A stretch of 64,000 nt of DNA from Candidatus Heimdallarchaeota archaeon (GCA_026702845.1 JADCLS010000005.1:62001-126000), one strand, 5' to 3'. Counted from the first letter of the stretch, positions 17,025 through 26,191 are shown. Numbers and translations: made by a program. Notes: a model not told the origin generated them from the letters alone.

Positions 17025-17651
17025 ATGAATCAAGTAGTTAGGATTGAAAATTATGAGGGATATAATTTAGATGATTATTTTAACGATAAAACTAAAATTA
17101 CACACCTTACAATTATCAATTGTCCAAATTTAAGCAATATTATAGCTATTCAATCATTAATTTTTTTAAAGAACCTTTATATTAAAAATTGCAAGTCTTT
17201 GATCTATCTTCCCAGTTTTGAAAGATTTGAAAAATTAGAATCGATTTATATAAATAAATGTCCAATAAATCAATTACCTATTAAATTGTTGGATTTGCCA
17301 AATTTAAGTCAAATAATAATGATATCTACTGAAATTAAGCATTTACCGTCGGAAATAAAGAATATTAGTGGTAATAAAAAGAAATTAACAATTTCATATT
17401 CCAAACTAGAAGAAATTCCAGGGGGAAATTGGGGATACAATTGGGATTACATATCATTTTGTGGTAATAAAATTAATGTTCTTCCTAACGATATTTCATT
17501 CAATTTTTGTCGATGGTTGGATATTAGAAATAATTTAATAACTACAATCCCAGAATCTTTATATAAATCAAATATAAACACTTTATCTTTAGCAGGTAAT
17601 AAATTGGATAGCGAAACTATGATTAGGATGGATGAATATATAAATCTTTGA
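17025..17651 (+). CDS. Leucine-rich repeat protein (cargo gene)
   Basis: The 208-residue protein is built almost wholly of leucine-rich repeats of about 20-23 residues (for example LKNLYIKNCKSLIYLP, LESIYINKCPINQLP, WLDIRNNLITTIPESLY). No signal peptide, membrane helix or enzyme domain is seen. The gene is strongly AT-rich, unlike the oxidoreductase genes upstream, and starts from a leaderless-type promoter (TTTAAATATATAA about 25 bp before the ATG). It lies between the intact beta gene and the displaced 3-prime copy, so it belongs to the inserted segment. Function unknown; a protein-binding role is likely for LRRs. Confidence 0.75.
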   Translation: MNQVVRIENYEGYNLDDYFNDKTKITHLTIINCPNLSNIIAIQSLIFLKNLYIKNCKSLIYLPSFERFEKLESIYINKCPINQLPIKLLDLPNLSQIIMISTEIKHLPSEIKNISGNKKKLTISYSKLEEIPGGNWGYNWDYISFCGNKINVLPNDISFNFCRWLDIRNNLITTIPESLYKSNINTLSLAGNKLDSETMIRMDEYINL

Positions 17652-17712
17652 TATATAATTTTATATATTTTAATAAATTATTCAATAATTATATATTTTC
17701 AACATTTTGATT

Positions 17713-18405
17713 TCAAGAAATTATTCCAAAGTGAGCAAGATAACTGTTTAAATGATCAATTTCAGAATAATAATAATACTTTGCATAATTTCTATGATTA
17801 TTATTCATTAATGATCTCAAATGATACCATTTCTCATCAATAATGTAATAGTCATAAAAAATGGAATAGAAATCATTTACTTGCCGTGCAATTCTATTCA
17901 CAAGTATAGGCATAGGTGTTAGGTAATTATTGCATGTTCCATATAAAGCATCAATATCACTATGGTCAGAAAACTCCCTTCTATCAATAGGAGAAGAAGT
18001 TAATATTCCAGTTAATTGATTATTGTAAGTTGTCGAGGATGAATATAATTCATTGTAACTAGGAATAATCCCTTCGTAATTATATATGATATCTGCATAA
18101 TTGTTAGGACTGTATATTTCTTGATAGTCATTTTCATCAAAGAGAGTATTGGCTGAATTAGTTAAAATACCAAATTCTTTTAATTTATCTTCCTGAGCCA
18201 TTGCAACGCCATGCATTAAATTAGAGAAATAAAAATCTATAGCCACTTCTCCAATAGTTAAAATGTTATCACCATTTCCAAAGTATACATCACCTTCATC
18301 AATTTGTGTTAAACTTTCAAGTTTGGATCTTAAATAGATAGCCTTCAGATATTCAATATTTGAATTCAATAATACTAGATATGGTGCATTTTGAACCAAA
18401 TCCAT
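17713..18405 (-). CDS. Hypothetical protein (cargo gene)
   Basis: The 230-residue protein is rich in Asn, Tyr, Ile and Asp, with no motif I recognise. It has a hydrophobic N-terminal segment (APYLVLLNSNIEYL) and a Tyr-rich C-terminus. It is very AT-rich and convergent with the LRR gene, 61 bp from it. It sits in the segment bracketed by the duplicated beta-subunit ends, so it is probably foreign. No recombinase or nuclease signature is visible, although a diverged one cannot be excluded by eye. Confidence 0.6.
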   Translation of the reverse strand: MDLVQNAPYLVLLNSNIEYLKAIYLRSKLESLTQIDEGDVYFGNGDNILTIGEVAIDFYFSNLMHGVAMAQEDKLKEFGILTNSANTLFDENDYQEIYSPNNYADIIYNYEGIIPSYNELYSSSTTYNNQLTGILTSSPIDRREFSDHSDIDALYGTCNNYLTPMPILVNRIARQVNDFYSIFYDYYIIDEKWYHLRSLMNNNHRNYAKYYYYSEIDHLNSYLAHFGIIS

Positions 18406-18697
18406 GTTTGTTTCATATTCATTTGTTAATATGTGATAATTATATAAAATCCTTAATTCTTGATTTATATTTAGATCTGGGGATTCAAGATTTTAATGGT
18501 CATTGAATTCAGACTCTAGAGATTCATTAATTTATTACCTCACATGCCTTAATTTTAGACTTTTAGATTTATGGCAAAATGAATCCACAGATATCTAACT
18601 GAGTTTTTAATTTTTCAATGTTTATGATAATACTCAGATAGGCACGAGAACCATGTATCGTAAAAATTCGGTATATTTGTATTTAAGAGTTCCACAT

Positions 18698-19210
18698 AAT
18701 CAGGTTTATGGTCTCACCGTAAATCAGGCATCGCCAACTTCATCTATAGGACGAATAACACGTTCAACTCCCTATGGCAATATCGAGCGACCACTTAACC
18801 CCATACTCATGGCATTGGCTGCAGGTGCGACTTTTGTGGCACGTACGTATTCTGGTGATACTGAGCATTTCCGAGAGGTACTCAACAAGGCAATTGAGCA
18901 CAAGGGATACGCATTCATTGATGCACTCTCACCTTGTGTCACCTTTAATAAGGTCAACACTGCTGAGTTTTGGAATGAACGGGTATATCGTCTGGAGGAT
19001 ACAGATTACAAGCCAGATGATCTATCCAATGCACTACTCAAAGCACAGGAGTTTGATGATAAGGTACCAATCGGGATCTTCTATCAGAAAACCGAGGAGG
19101 AGTACACCACCATGGATGAGACCATCAAGAAGATCCATAATCCTGTCAAGAATGGTGCTCACAAGATAGCTCCTGAAATTCGCACTGCAATCATCAAGGA
19201 TTTCGTTTGA
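18698..19210 (+). pseudogene. Displaced 3-prime half of the 2-oxoacid oxidoreductase beta gene
   Basis: This segment encodes residues equivalent to 127-296 of the intact beta gene at 16021. It is in frame, with no gaps, and ends at the equivalent stop codon. Its codon style (GAG, AAG, CTC, ATC) is that of the native oxidoreductase genes, unlike the 3-prime half of the intact gene. An ATG at 18653 opens a 185-codon frame, but the first 15 residues are unrelated and the cluster and cofactor-binding first half is missing. It cannot form an active subunit. Best reading: the original gene end, cut off when the cargo between 16.3 and 18.7 kb arrived. The open frame suggests a recent event or residual expression. 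Confidence 0.85.
18728..18742 (+). repeat. 15-bp exact repeat (right copy)
   Basis: This is the right-hand partner of 16429-16443, sequence GCATCGCCAACTTCA, lying 30 bp inside the displaced beta-gene fragment. Confidence 0.4.
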
Positions 19211-19335
19211 GTGGAAAAATTCAATTATTCATAATCAAATTATCAGAGAAATAAGAAAAATAAATTTACATATCTCAATTTGAATTCAAGGAAAAAAAAA
19301 TAGCAATATATATTTATTTTTACTAGTATTATTTA

Positions 19336-20187
19336 GTGAAGAAAATAGATTTACTGGGGGGTATTTACTTATTTTTGATTGTGTTCACTTTATTCTGGGT
19401 AATTCTTGCTCCGGTACCCAATAATTTCGATCATGTCAACATTTTGGATGGACAATTGGAGTATGAGATCACCGATAACCTGCCATTTGTCGTAATAATT
19501 GATAATACAGGTCTACTGGGCTCTAGTAGTAACGAATCAATTCTCATTCATTACATAAAATACTATACCTTGAGTTATCAGTATTTCACCAGTTCTGGTT
19601 CAACAGAAGGAATTATTGATGTAGGTGCACTAGCATACTCTTATAGAACATTTGAAGATACTGAATCTAGTAGAGTAACTTCTATCAATTTTTATGCTGA
19701 TGTTCCTTTTTGCATTGCTATCACAACCGAGAATGAAATCGATGATTTCAAAGAAGATGTAAATCTCTTCAAATCAGGAAACTATGTTCCAGTTTCAGTT
19801 CATACTCTAATAATTATTATTTTCTGGGTATATACAATGGTGTTTGCTATCAATTTTACCTCTAAAAATCGGACAATCATCTTTAGAAATCATAATCACT
19901 CCAATCCAAAGAATACAGCAAAATTCTCCAAATTAGATTTACTACCGCAGGCAAAACGGATTATCCAGTGTAACTCATGTGGTACAGAATATGTAGTAGT
20001 TAATGATTCTTGTATATGTGGGGAGAAAACACCCAAATGTGCCATTTGCTACAACAAATTCAATGGTGATGATAGGTATATTTTTCTCTCCTGCTGCTTG
20101 AGATATGTTCATAACAATGAGATCAAAGCATGGATTGTGAAAAAAAATACTTGTCCGATATGTAAAAGAGATTTGAAGACTAATTAA
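19336..20187 (+). CDS. Membrane protein with cytoplasmic zinc ribbon and RING-like domain
   Basis: The 283-residue protein starts at GTG 19336 behind an AT-rich TATA element (leaderless). It has a membrane helix at residues 5-25, an extracytoplasmic beta-rich domain (30-150), a second helix near 155-175 and a cytoplasmic tail. The tail holds CNSC plus CICG, a zinc ribbon-like pair, near 211-230. CAIC near 235, then LSCC, a VH, an AW and finally CPIC near 273 follow in the spacing of a RING finger. One of the usual eight ligands is replaced (Glu where Cys is expected), so folding as a true RING is uncertain. RING domains recruit ubiquitin-type conjugating enzymes; no such partners are in this window. 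Confidence 0.7.
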   Translation: MKKIDLLGGIYLFLIVFTLFWVILAPVPNNFDHVNILDGQLEYEITDNLPFVVIIDNTGLLGSSSNESILIHYIKYYTLSYQYFTSSGSTEGIIDVGALAYSYRTFEDTESSRVTSINFYADVPFCIAITTENEIDDFKEDVNLFKSGNYVPVSVHTLIIIIFWVYTMVFAINFTSKNRTIIFRNHNHSNPKNTAKFSKLDLLPQAKRIIQCNSCGTEYVVVNDSCICGEKTPKCAICYNKFNGDDRYIFLSCCLRYVHNNEIKAWIVKKNTCPICKRDLKTN

Positions 20188-20290
20188 TCCTAAACGTAGG
20201 CATAGAAAGACAAAAAAGATATTTCCAAAATTAAAAAAAAATCTATCTCTTTTCCGATGAATTTTAATTGAATTAGACCAAGATACGTCA

Positions 20291-20557
20291 ATGAAATACA
20301 AAAAAATCAGCATTACTGGTCATGTACAAGGGGTTTTTTTTCGAGCTTCAGCCCAGGAAATGGCTGAGAGGCACAAAATAGTGGGATATGTACAGAATTT
20401 ACCAGATAAATCTGTAGAAATCATCGCTAGTGGTAAAAATATGAAAGAGTTTATAGATTGGTGTAAAACAGGCCCTAGAGCAGCTAGAGTCAAAAATGTT
20501 AAAGTAGAAGATATCGAGATGGATACTGTACTCACTCGTTTCTCTATAAAACAATAA
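20291..20557 (+). CDS. acyP: Acylphosphatase
   Basis: The 88-residue protein is a standard acylphosphatase. GHVQGVFFRAS carries the catalytic Arg, and GYVQNLPDKSVEIIASG includes the catalytic Asn. It hydrolyses acyl phosphates such as 1,3-bisphosphoglycerate or carbamoyl phosphate in the cytoplasm. The gene is monocistronic, downstream of the RING-like gene. Length and motif positions are canonical. Confidence 0.95.
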   Translation: MKYKKISITGHVQGVFFRASAQEMAERHKIVGYVQNLPDKSVEIIASGKNMKEFIDWCKTGPRAARVKNVKVEDIEMDTVLTRFSIKQ

Positions 20558-20700
20558 ATCCCATTAGAAGATTCAGGTTGAAGATCAATTTCTGTTCATC
20601 CTTTGCTGATGTATAATAATTACCAATAAATTACTATTTTCTTCTATCTACACATTGTTAGTTTGCTTATGTATTTAAAACAAAATGTGTGTTTCATGGT

Positions 20701-21405
20701 ATGGAATTACGAAAGGTCGAAATTGCTAATCATAGGAAAATAACCACTGCAATTCTAGGCAAAAAATTTTCGACTGATGAATTAGAGGAAATCATAGAGA
20801 ACTTATCTCTCCTCTTCGAGGAAGGTGGTGAGCTTTATGCCTTTTTCACAGGAGATACTCCAGTTGGCTGTTTTGTAGCATCACCATATTCTGAGGATGC
20901 AAAACAGGTGGAGGAATTGGTACTTGATGAATTCTACTTCCTTGAGAATTTAATTGATGATTCATCAAAAGCAGAGATTGCATCTCTCCTAAAAATAGTG
21001 AAGAAAGAATTCAAACCATTCAATATGGAGATAGTAAGTACGCAAGAGATCAATTGGATGGGAGATATACTGCTTGCTAATGGTTACATCTGTGAACTGA
21101 TTAAACTAGAAAAAATTCTACCCAACAAGAAAAATCTGAATGACGTAGTGGAACTAATCACAGATTGTATACCCATGGATAGGGTAAATGACCTTATTAT
21201 CCAGGTCCTTTTGGAAAAAGAGGATGAATATAAAACAGAAATAATTGAAAATGATGAGGATATTCCTGATATTATGGAAGGTGACTGGAACCCCATCATG
21301 GTTGTGCTCTCTTTCGAGCCTATGGATCAAAAAATCAATGAGATTATCGATGCCTCCAATCAACTCATCAATTGGGATGATTATGAGATTATTTTCTCGA
21401 TTTGA
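20701..21405 (+). CDS. Hypothetical protein, possibly GNAT-like, upstream of lysS
   Basis: The ATG at 20701 is preferred over an in-frame GTG at 20689: TATTTAAAA at 20672-20680 predicts a leaderless transcript starting at about that ATG. The 234 residues begin MELRKVEIANHRKI. The stretch TGDTPVGCFVASP, then EELVLDE, a helix and ANGYICELIKLEKIL resembles the strand-helix order of a GNAT acetyltransferase. The acetyl-CoA loop motif is not clear. The acidic C-terminal 80 residues are unassigned. It ends 10 bp before lysS, so the two are probably co-transcribed. Confidence 0.6.
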   Translation: MELRKVEIANHRKITTAILGKKFSTDELEEIIENLSLLFEEGGELYAFFTGDTPVGCFVASPYSEDAKQVEELVLDEFYFLENLIDDSSKAEIASLLKIVKKEFKPFNMEIVSTQEINWMGDILLANGYICELIKLEKILPNKKNLNDVVELITDCIPMDRVNDLIIQVLLEKEDEYKTEIIENDEDIPDIMEGDWNPIMVVLSFEPMDQKINEIIDASNQLINWDDYEIIFSI

Positions 21406-21415
21406 GTGATGTTGC

Positions 21416-22999
21416 ATGGAAGAGAAATTTCATTGGGCCATTCGAGTGGCTGAAGAGGCAATAGAGATATTTGGTGATGAACATGTGGTCTGTTCAGGAT
21501 GGAGCCCATCAGGTGTGTATCACTATGGTAATTCCAAGGAAGCGATTACCTGCAATGCATTTCATAGAGAGCTCCTCGAGATGGATAAATCCAGTAAATT
21601 CATTTTCGTAGTGGATGATATGGATCCTCTCAACAAAATACCACATGAGCTCAAACAATATACTACTGAGCTAAAAAAATTCATTGGTCATCCCATATCT
21701 AGAGTACCTGACTTCACCAAGAGCACGGAGAGTTATGCTCGCTACTTTGCTAATGCAGCAGAGGAGGCTTTTGATAGGTTTGGATTTGATGTTGAGATTG
21801 TTTATGCATCAGATCTCTACAAACAGGGTAAATACGATGATGCACTGAATATCTTCATGGACAAGGAGGATGAGCTGCAAAAACTCATCGAATCTATCAG
21901 TGGCTCACCCTTAAAATCATTAATCAATGTCATTTGTGCAAATTGTGGGAGTATATCCGCACCCGTGATTGATAAAATCGACAGGAATGAAGTACATTAT
22001 ACATGCACATCTTACAAGCAGTTTAGAGGCTGTGATCACCAAGCAGTGACTAAGATAAAGGACCATGAGTGGAAATTGCGATGGAGGCTTGATTGGCCAG
22101 CAAGACAGCGATTCCTAAATGTAACCATAGAACCATCAGGTAAGGATCACAGTGTGCAGGGAGGAAGTGTGGATACTGCACTAGCCATTCATGAGAAGAT
22201 ATTTGAACGAACCCCACCAATTCTTGAGCGATTTGGATTCATTACCATCAAAGGTCAGAAAATATCTGGATCCAAAGGAGGTGCATTAGAGGCTAGAAAA
22301 ATTTCCGATATCATGCCATTCTCTGCATATTTATTTCTCAACTACCGTGCAGATCTATTAAAGGATATCAATTTCAATCCCGGTACGGTTGAGTTTGCTA
22401 ATTTGATTGATGATTTTGATCGAGCTCGAAAGGCATTGCTGGGTTTGGAAGTCAGTGGAACTGAACAGGAGATTCGTAAGCTGAAGATCGCAGCTGATCT
22501 GGCTATGACTGAGGAGGAGCGACGAGTTACCCCAAGTATGTTCAAATATGCTGAACTCATCTTGCTGTATCAGGTTTCATTGCGTGATGTGGATCGTACC
22601 ATTGAGAAACTCTCTGACAAGATAGAAGGTGAATTGGGTGAGCAGGAGATTCGTCAGCGTTTAAAAACTATTGATCGCTGGTTGGATACCTATGCACCCG
22701 ATAATATGAAGTATGAATTCCTTCTAGAGAATGCAGAGGGCTTAGAGAAGCATTGGAATACCACCATCAGGGAGATTTGGCTGGAAACACTTGCGCATTT
22801 TACTGATGATTTTGATGATCAGGAGTTTACCAGTTACTTGAGAGACAAAGCAACCGAGAAGGGAAGCAATGCTCAGGAGATCTATCCCCCCTTCTATCAG
22901 ATGATACTGGGTACTGCTCGAGGACCAAATGCAGCAGGATTGATCAAGGCCCTTGGAAGGATGGATCTGAAGGATAGAATAGAGCAGATCAATTGTTAA
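21416..22999 (+). CDS. lysS: Lysyl-tRNA synthetase, class I
   Basis: The 527-residue protein is an archaeal-type class I LysRS. The HIGH-equivalent HYGN is near residue 37 in PSGVYHYGNSKE, a zinc-binding cysteine region (ICANCGS, then CTSYKQFRGCDH) lies near 180-205, and the KMSKS-equivalent KISGSKGG is near 283. A helical anticodon-binding C-terminal domain follows. It charges tRNA-Lys and is essential. It follows the GNAT-like gene by 10 bp. Length is normal (about 500-530). Confidence 0.95.
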   Translation: MEEKFHWAIRVAEEAIEIFGDEHVVCSGWSPSGVYHYGNSKEAITCNAFHRELLEMDKSSKFIFVVDDMDPLNKIPHELKQYTTELKKFIGHPISRVPDFTKSTESYARYFANAAEEAFDRFGFDVEIVYASDLYKQGKYDDALNIFMDKEDELQKLIESISGSPLKSLINVICANCGSISAPVIDKIDRNEVHYTCTSYKQFRGCDHQAVTKIKDHEWKLRWRLDWPARQRFLNVTIEPSGKDHSVQGGSVDTALAIHEKIFERTPPILERFGFITIKGQKISGSKGGALEARKISDIMPFSAYLFLNYRADLLKDINFNPGTVEFANLIDDFDRARKALLGLEVSGTEQEIRKLKIAADLAMTEEERRVTPSMFKYAELILLYQVSLRDVDRTIEKLSDKIEGELGEQEIRQRLKTIDRWLDTYAPDNMKYEFLLENAEGLEKHWNTTIREIWLETLAHFTDDFDDQEFTSYLRDKATEKGSNAQEIYPPFYQMILGTARGPNAAGLIKALGRMDLKDRIEQINC

Positions 23000-23101
23000 C
23001 TCCTACTACTGATTATCTCAATTTAGTTGAAAATATTACCATAAAGAAGAATTTTTTGTCGAAGTATTTAATTTTCATCACTATATCATCCACATATAGC
23101 C

Positions 23102-24151
23102 ATGACATCTTTGACTAGTTTATCATTCCTATTTACACTAGCTGTAATCCTATTGTATGGTATCTATACAGTTTACCGAGCAGTCATTAACTCATCAAAT
23201 AGTATCAAAGATGCTGAACGAATACATAGATTCGTTCTGGTAGTTTCAGGTATCATAATAGGCCTGGCGGTTACTTCCATTGAATTATTTGAACAACCAG
23301 ATGTATGGCAGAATAGAGATCTGTATTTTGGTCTATTCCTATCAATCCTAGGTATTATGGGTATTGCCACTGCTAAGTTCTACTTGCAGAATATGTTTTA
23401 CAAACCACTTGAGCAGATATCTGAATTCTCAGTCAATGTGGGTACGGATTTTGTCGGAGCCAGATTACCTGTAACTGGAGTGAAAGAACTGAAGAGTTTT
23501 GCACATCGCTGGAATCAGCAGTTACTCAATCTCGGTCATCGTCTTTCAAAAGCAGAGATTCAACTGGATAAACTGAGGAGAAATATCCACAGATCAATTG
23601 ATGCATTCTCATCATATTCTCGTGATATGTATGACCTGAGTGTTCATTTTGATAGTTCCAATCAGGTACTTGATTCCTATACCAGTAATGCCAGCATTTT
23701 GCAAAGTGCATCCCATACTTTCCTCGATTGGTATGAGGAAAGTCAAGACACACTTGATAGTCTTCTGGTGGAATTGAGATCACTGACTGATCTGGGTAAC
23801 CTAATCTCTGTTAATGCAGCAATCGAATCCGTCAATCTTGAAGTTGAGAATCCTGGGTTCACTACCATAGCTAATAAGTTGCATGAGCTGGCCAAAACAC
23901 TTGAGGAGAGACATGATCATCTCAAACGGTATTTAATTGATTCGCGTAATCGATACAGTGAATTCAATGAGACGATAAATCAGGTGATGAAGACTTCTGA
24001 ATCACTGACTTCAAGAGCAGATGAGGTGGGAGGCACCATTAACGTGCTGATCAACTCTATTAAAAATTATGATCGTGAGATCGCCACGGAAATTGATGAT
24101 ATACGACTTACCATTACTAATTTAATCGAAGACTTGCCCACTTCCTTCTGA
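23102..24151 (+). CDS. Membrane protein with MCP-like helical signalling domain
   Basis: The 349-residue protein has three N-terminal hydrophobic helices (about residues 5-25, 43-62 and 78-98), a short HAMP-like connector, then a long helical region. Within it, LGNLISVNAAIESVNLEVENPGF and TTIANKLHELAKTLEE near residues 240-280 mirror the hairpin tip of methyl-accepting chemotaxis proteins (NLLALNAAIEAARAGE then GFAVVADEVRKLAE). The tip is clearly divergent, so coupling to a standard CheA/CheW is uncertain, and no che genes are in the window. The 3-prime end overlaps the convergent gene by 35 bp. Confidence 0.7.
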   Translation: MTSLTSLSFLFTLAVILLYGIYTVYRAVINSSNSIKDAERIHRFVLVVSGIIIGLAVTSIELFEQPDVWQNRDLYFGLFLSILGIMGIATAKFYLQNMFYKPLEQISEFSVNVGTDFVGARLPVTGVKELKSFAHRWNQQLLNLGHRLSKAEIQLDKLRRNIHRSIDAFSSYSRDMYDLSVHFDSSNQVLDSYTSNASILQSASHTFLDWYEESQDTLDSLLVELRSLTDLGNLISVNAAIESVNLEVENPGFTTIANKLHELAKTLEERHDHLKRYLIDSRNRYSEFNETINQVMKTSESLTSRADEVGGTINVLINSIKNYDREIATEIDDIRLTITNLIEDLPTSF

Positions 24152-24575
24152 TCCACAAGAGTAGAGAAATAGATGCGATAGTATCCATCAACAAGGTGGG
24201 AATGGAACCAAAAACATAGCCTGAAATTTGACCTGCATCGTTGTACACAGGTATGTATGTTGCAGAGAGTACAAAATCAAAGAGAATGCAGATGATAATT
24301 GAGAATATTCCCAGGTATTGCCTCCATTTCACCTCTTGCTTCCAGTACTGGGTGTAGTAGCTGATAAGGAGAAACACGATAGGCATTACCGTATAGAAGA
24401 GATCTGAAGGATCGATCTCGAAGATAATTAAATTGTAAACAGTGACCATGATCATCAATAGATAGGGTAACTCACCATTTTTCTCTTTTTCTTTGATGGA
24501 TTTCCAGAATTCAATAATGAATTCAGCTCGCTTGGGTTTCTTCTCCTCTGCTTGCTCGCTGTGTTCCTCTTGCAC
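24117..24575 (-). CDS. Hypothetical four-helix membrane protein
   Basis: The 152-residue protein has a charged N-terminus (EEHSEQAEEKKPKR), then about four membrane helices (residues 38-55, 60-75, 86-106, 125-142) and a basic C-terminus. No family is recognised. It overlaps the MCP-like gene tail to tail by 35 bp, which requires alternate or antisense-sensitive expression. Codon use fits the host. Confidence 0.6.
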   Translation of the reverse strand: MQEEHSEQAEEKKPKRAEFIIEFWKSIKEKEKNGELPYLLMIMVTVYNLIIFEIDPSDLFYTVMPIVFLLISYYTQYWKQEVKWRQYLGIFSIIICILFDFVLSATYIPVYNDAGQISGYVFGSIPTLLMDTIASISLLLWIRRKWASLRLN

Positions 24576-24642
24576 AAGATGTTGGGATGCTCTCTAGTAC
24601 ATAATGCTATGCATTTATCTGCCTAATTTTGATGATATCAAG

Positions 24643-25449
24643 TCAATTTAGTTGTCCAATCCATTCGAATATTGTATTCCAGTATTTCTCAGGCATATCT
24701 TTCATAGGGAAATGACCTGAGGGGAAAAAGTGTAACTTACCATGGTGGATATCCTTGTTGATTTTCTTTACTTCCTCATGTGGCATGACATCATAGGCAC
24801 CACCAAGGATGAGTGTTGGTGCTTTGATAATTCTTACCTTATCTCTCACGTTGTAGCTGGCAACATCAAAATGAGACAGGATAACATAGGCCTCTGTGGC
24901 TATTCGTTCAGCACTGTCAAAGATCTCCTGTGCCTTTTGCTTGCTGGCAGGATGGAAGTAGGTGAATAGAGATAATTCAAATCGTTCTATCACAGAATCT
25001 GGACCAAGATTGCCAGTTAACCTATGGAATATATCCTTGATCTCATTATCGAATTGACTGCGAATGTTCCAGGCCATCTGAGTACGATAGGTGGCAGATA
25101 CTGCAGAGTTGGATACGATCAATGCATGTAGTCGTCTGTAATACATGTATCCATAGGTGAAGGCGATAAATCCGCCAAATCCATGACCATATAAGATTAT
25201 CATCTCATCACCCAGCTCTTCCCTGAGTTGCTCGATATCCTTGGCAAACTGCTTGAAATTCATATGCTCTCTATCCACATTCTCCGATTTTCCATGTGAT
25301 GGCAAATCGATCAAGATAATCCTATTGGGAATCTTAATTCCCAGTAGAGATTCCTTCAGATAGTTGTGATCAAAGGGGATCGTATGAAGGAGATACATGG
25401 GAGGAGAGCTACCCTCTGGGTTGAGAACCTCGTGATACATCTGTACCAA
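24643..25449 (-). CDS. Alpha/beta hydrolase-fold protein lacking the nucleophile Ser
   Basis: The 268-residue protein has the alpha/beta hydrolase layout: LIDLPSHGKSE strand-loop, a nucleophile elbow near residues 85-92, an acid strand APTLILGGAYDVMP and the C-terminal FFPSGHFP histidine. The elbow reads YGHGFGG, so the GxSxG serine is Gly (codon GGA). Either the enzyme is inactive, a scaffold or ligand-binding protein, or it uses other chemistry. Alternatively it is a single-base change from an active ancestor. Monocistronic. Confidence 0.8.
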   Translation of the reverse strand: MVQMYHEVLNPEGSSPPMYLLHTIPFDHNYLKESLLGIKIPNRIILIDLPSHGKSENVDREHMNFKQFAKDIEQLREELGDEMIILYGHGFGGFIAFTYGYMYYRRLHALIVSNSAVSATYRTQMAWNIRSQFDNEIKDIFHRLTGNLGPDSVIERFELSLFTYFHPASKQKAQEIFDSAERIATEAYVILSHFDVASYNVRDKVRIIKAPTLILGGAYDVMPHEEVKKINKDIHHGKLHFFPSGHFPMKDMPEKYWNTIFEWIGQLN

Positions 25450-25822
25450 AATCTGAGGTATTCATTTAAAATTTCAAGGATATATCCAACTTTATTTGAT
25501 TATTTGTCACATTTTCTTGCATCAATTGTTCCTTATTTTGAACCATTGACGATAATCGGAATCTCCTTACTGTTCCCATCTATCATCATCTAAGTTGGTT
25601 GAAAAAATGAACTAATGGTAGAATACTGTTCAAGGATTAAAATTCTCTAAATTATTGATAACATATCAACTAAACATTGTGAGATTCTACAGATTCGATA
25701 GGGATTGCATACTAACATTCAGTAATTTTTCAAGCTCGTAAAGTCATTTATGCAATAGTTTAAATAATAAACCACCTTATGTATGATGTGGATTAACACA
25801 TCCAATCAAAGAGTGATGAATT
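25450..25822. other. Divergent intergenic region, hydrolase to trxA
   Basis: This 373-bp AT-rich gap separates two divergent genes. A TATA-like stretch (TTTAAATAATAAA, about 25759-25771) could serve trxA. I see no gene, repeat or RNA here. Confidence 0.4.
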
Positions 25823-26191
25823 ATGGATAAGCCAGTACATTTAACCGAAGCCGACTTTGATAAGTTTGTAGCAGATAACGAGATGGTCATCATTGACTTT
25901 TGGGCCACATGGTGCAGACCCTGCCAGATGGTTGCCCCAATTTTAGATGAACTTGCCAAGGAATATGAAGGAAAGATTGCCATTGGAAAGGTTGATACCG
26001 ATCGTGAGAGAGGTCTAGCCATGAAGTATGGTGCCAATTCCATTCCTACTTTCTGGGCATTCAAAGAGGGTAAACCTGTTGGTCGATTTGTAGGTGCACT
26101 ACCCAAGGCCAGCTTTGTTGATATCTGCAAGCAGATGATCGACCTCGACATGAAGAAGGTTGAGGAAGAAGCAGCTAAAGCAGCACAGTAA
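25823..26191 (+). CDS. trxA: Thioredoxin
   Basis: The 122-residue protein has the thioredoxin fold with active site WCRPC in FWATWCRPCQMVAPILDEL, a cis-Pro in NSIPTFWAFKEGK and a charged alanine-rich C-terminal tail. It reduces disulfides in the cytoplasm. The active site is CRPC rather than the commoner CGPC, which will shift its redox potential. It is monocistronic, and no thioredoxin reductase gene is adjacent. Confidence 0.93.
   Translation: MDKPVHLTEADFDKFVADNEMVIIDFWATWCRPCQMVAPILDELAKEYEGKIAIGKVDTDRERGLAMKYGANSIPTFWAFKEGKPVGRFVGALPKASFVDICKQMIDLDMKKVEEEAAKAAQ

Noticed and set aside
16912..18697. An integrase or transposase in the korB-locus cargo
   Set aside because: The two genes there are an LRR protein and an unrecognised protein without Tyr- or Ser-recombinase or DDE-type motifs visible; no claim is made.
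21277..21295. Fifteen-base match to the etfB remnant sequence (GAAGGTGACTGGAAC) inside the GNAT-like gene
   Set aside because: The match does not extend on either side and lies in an intact reading frame; chance similarity.
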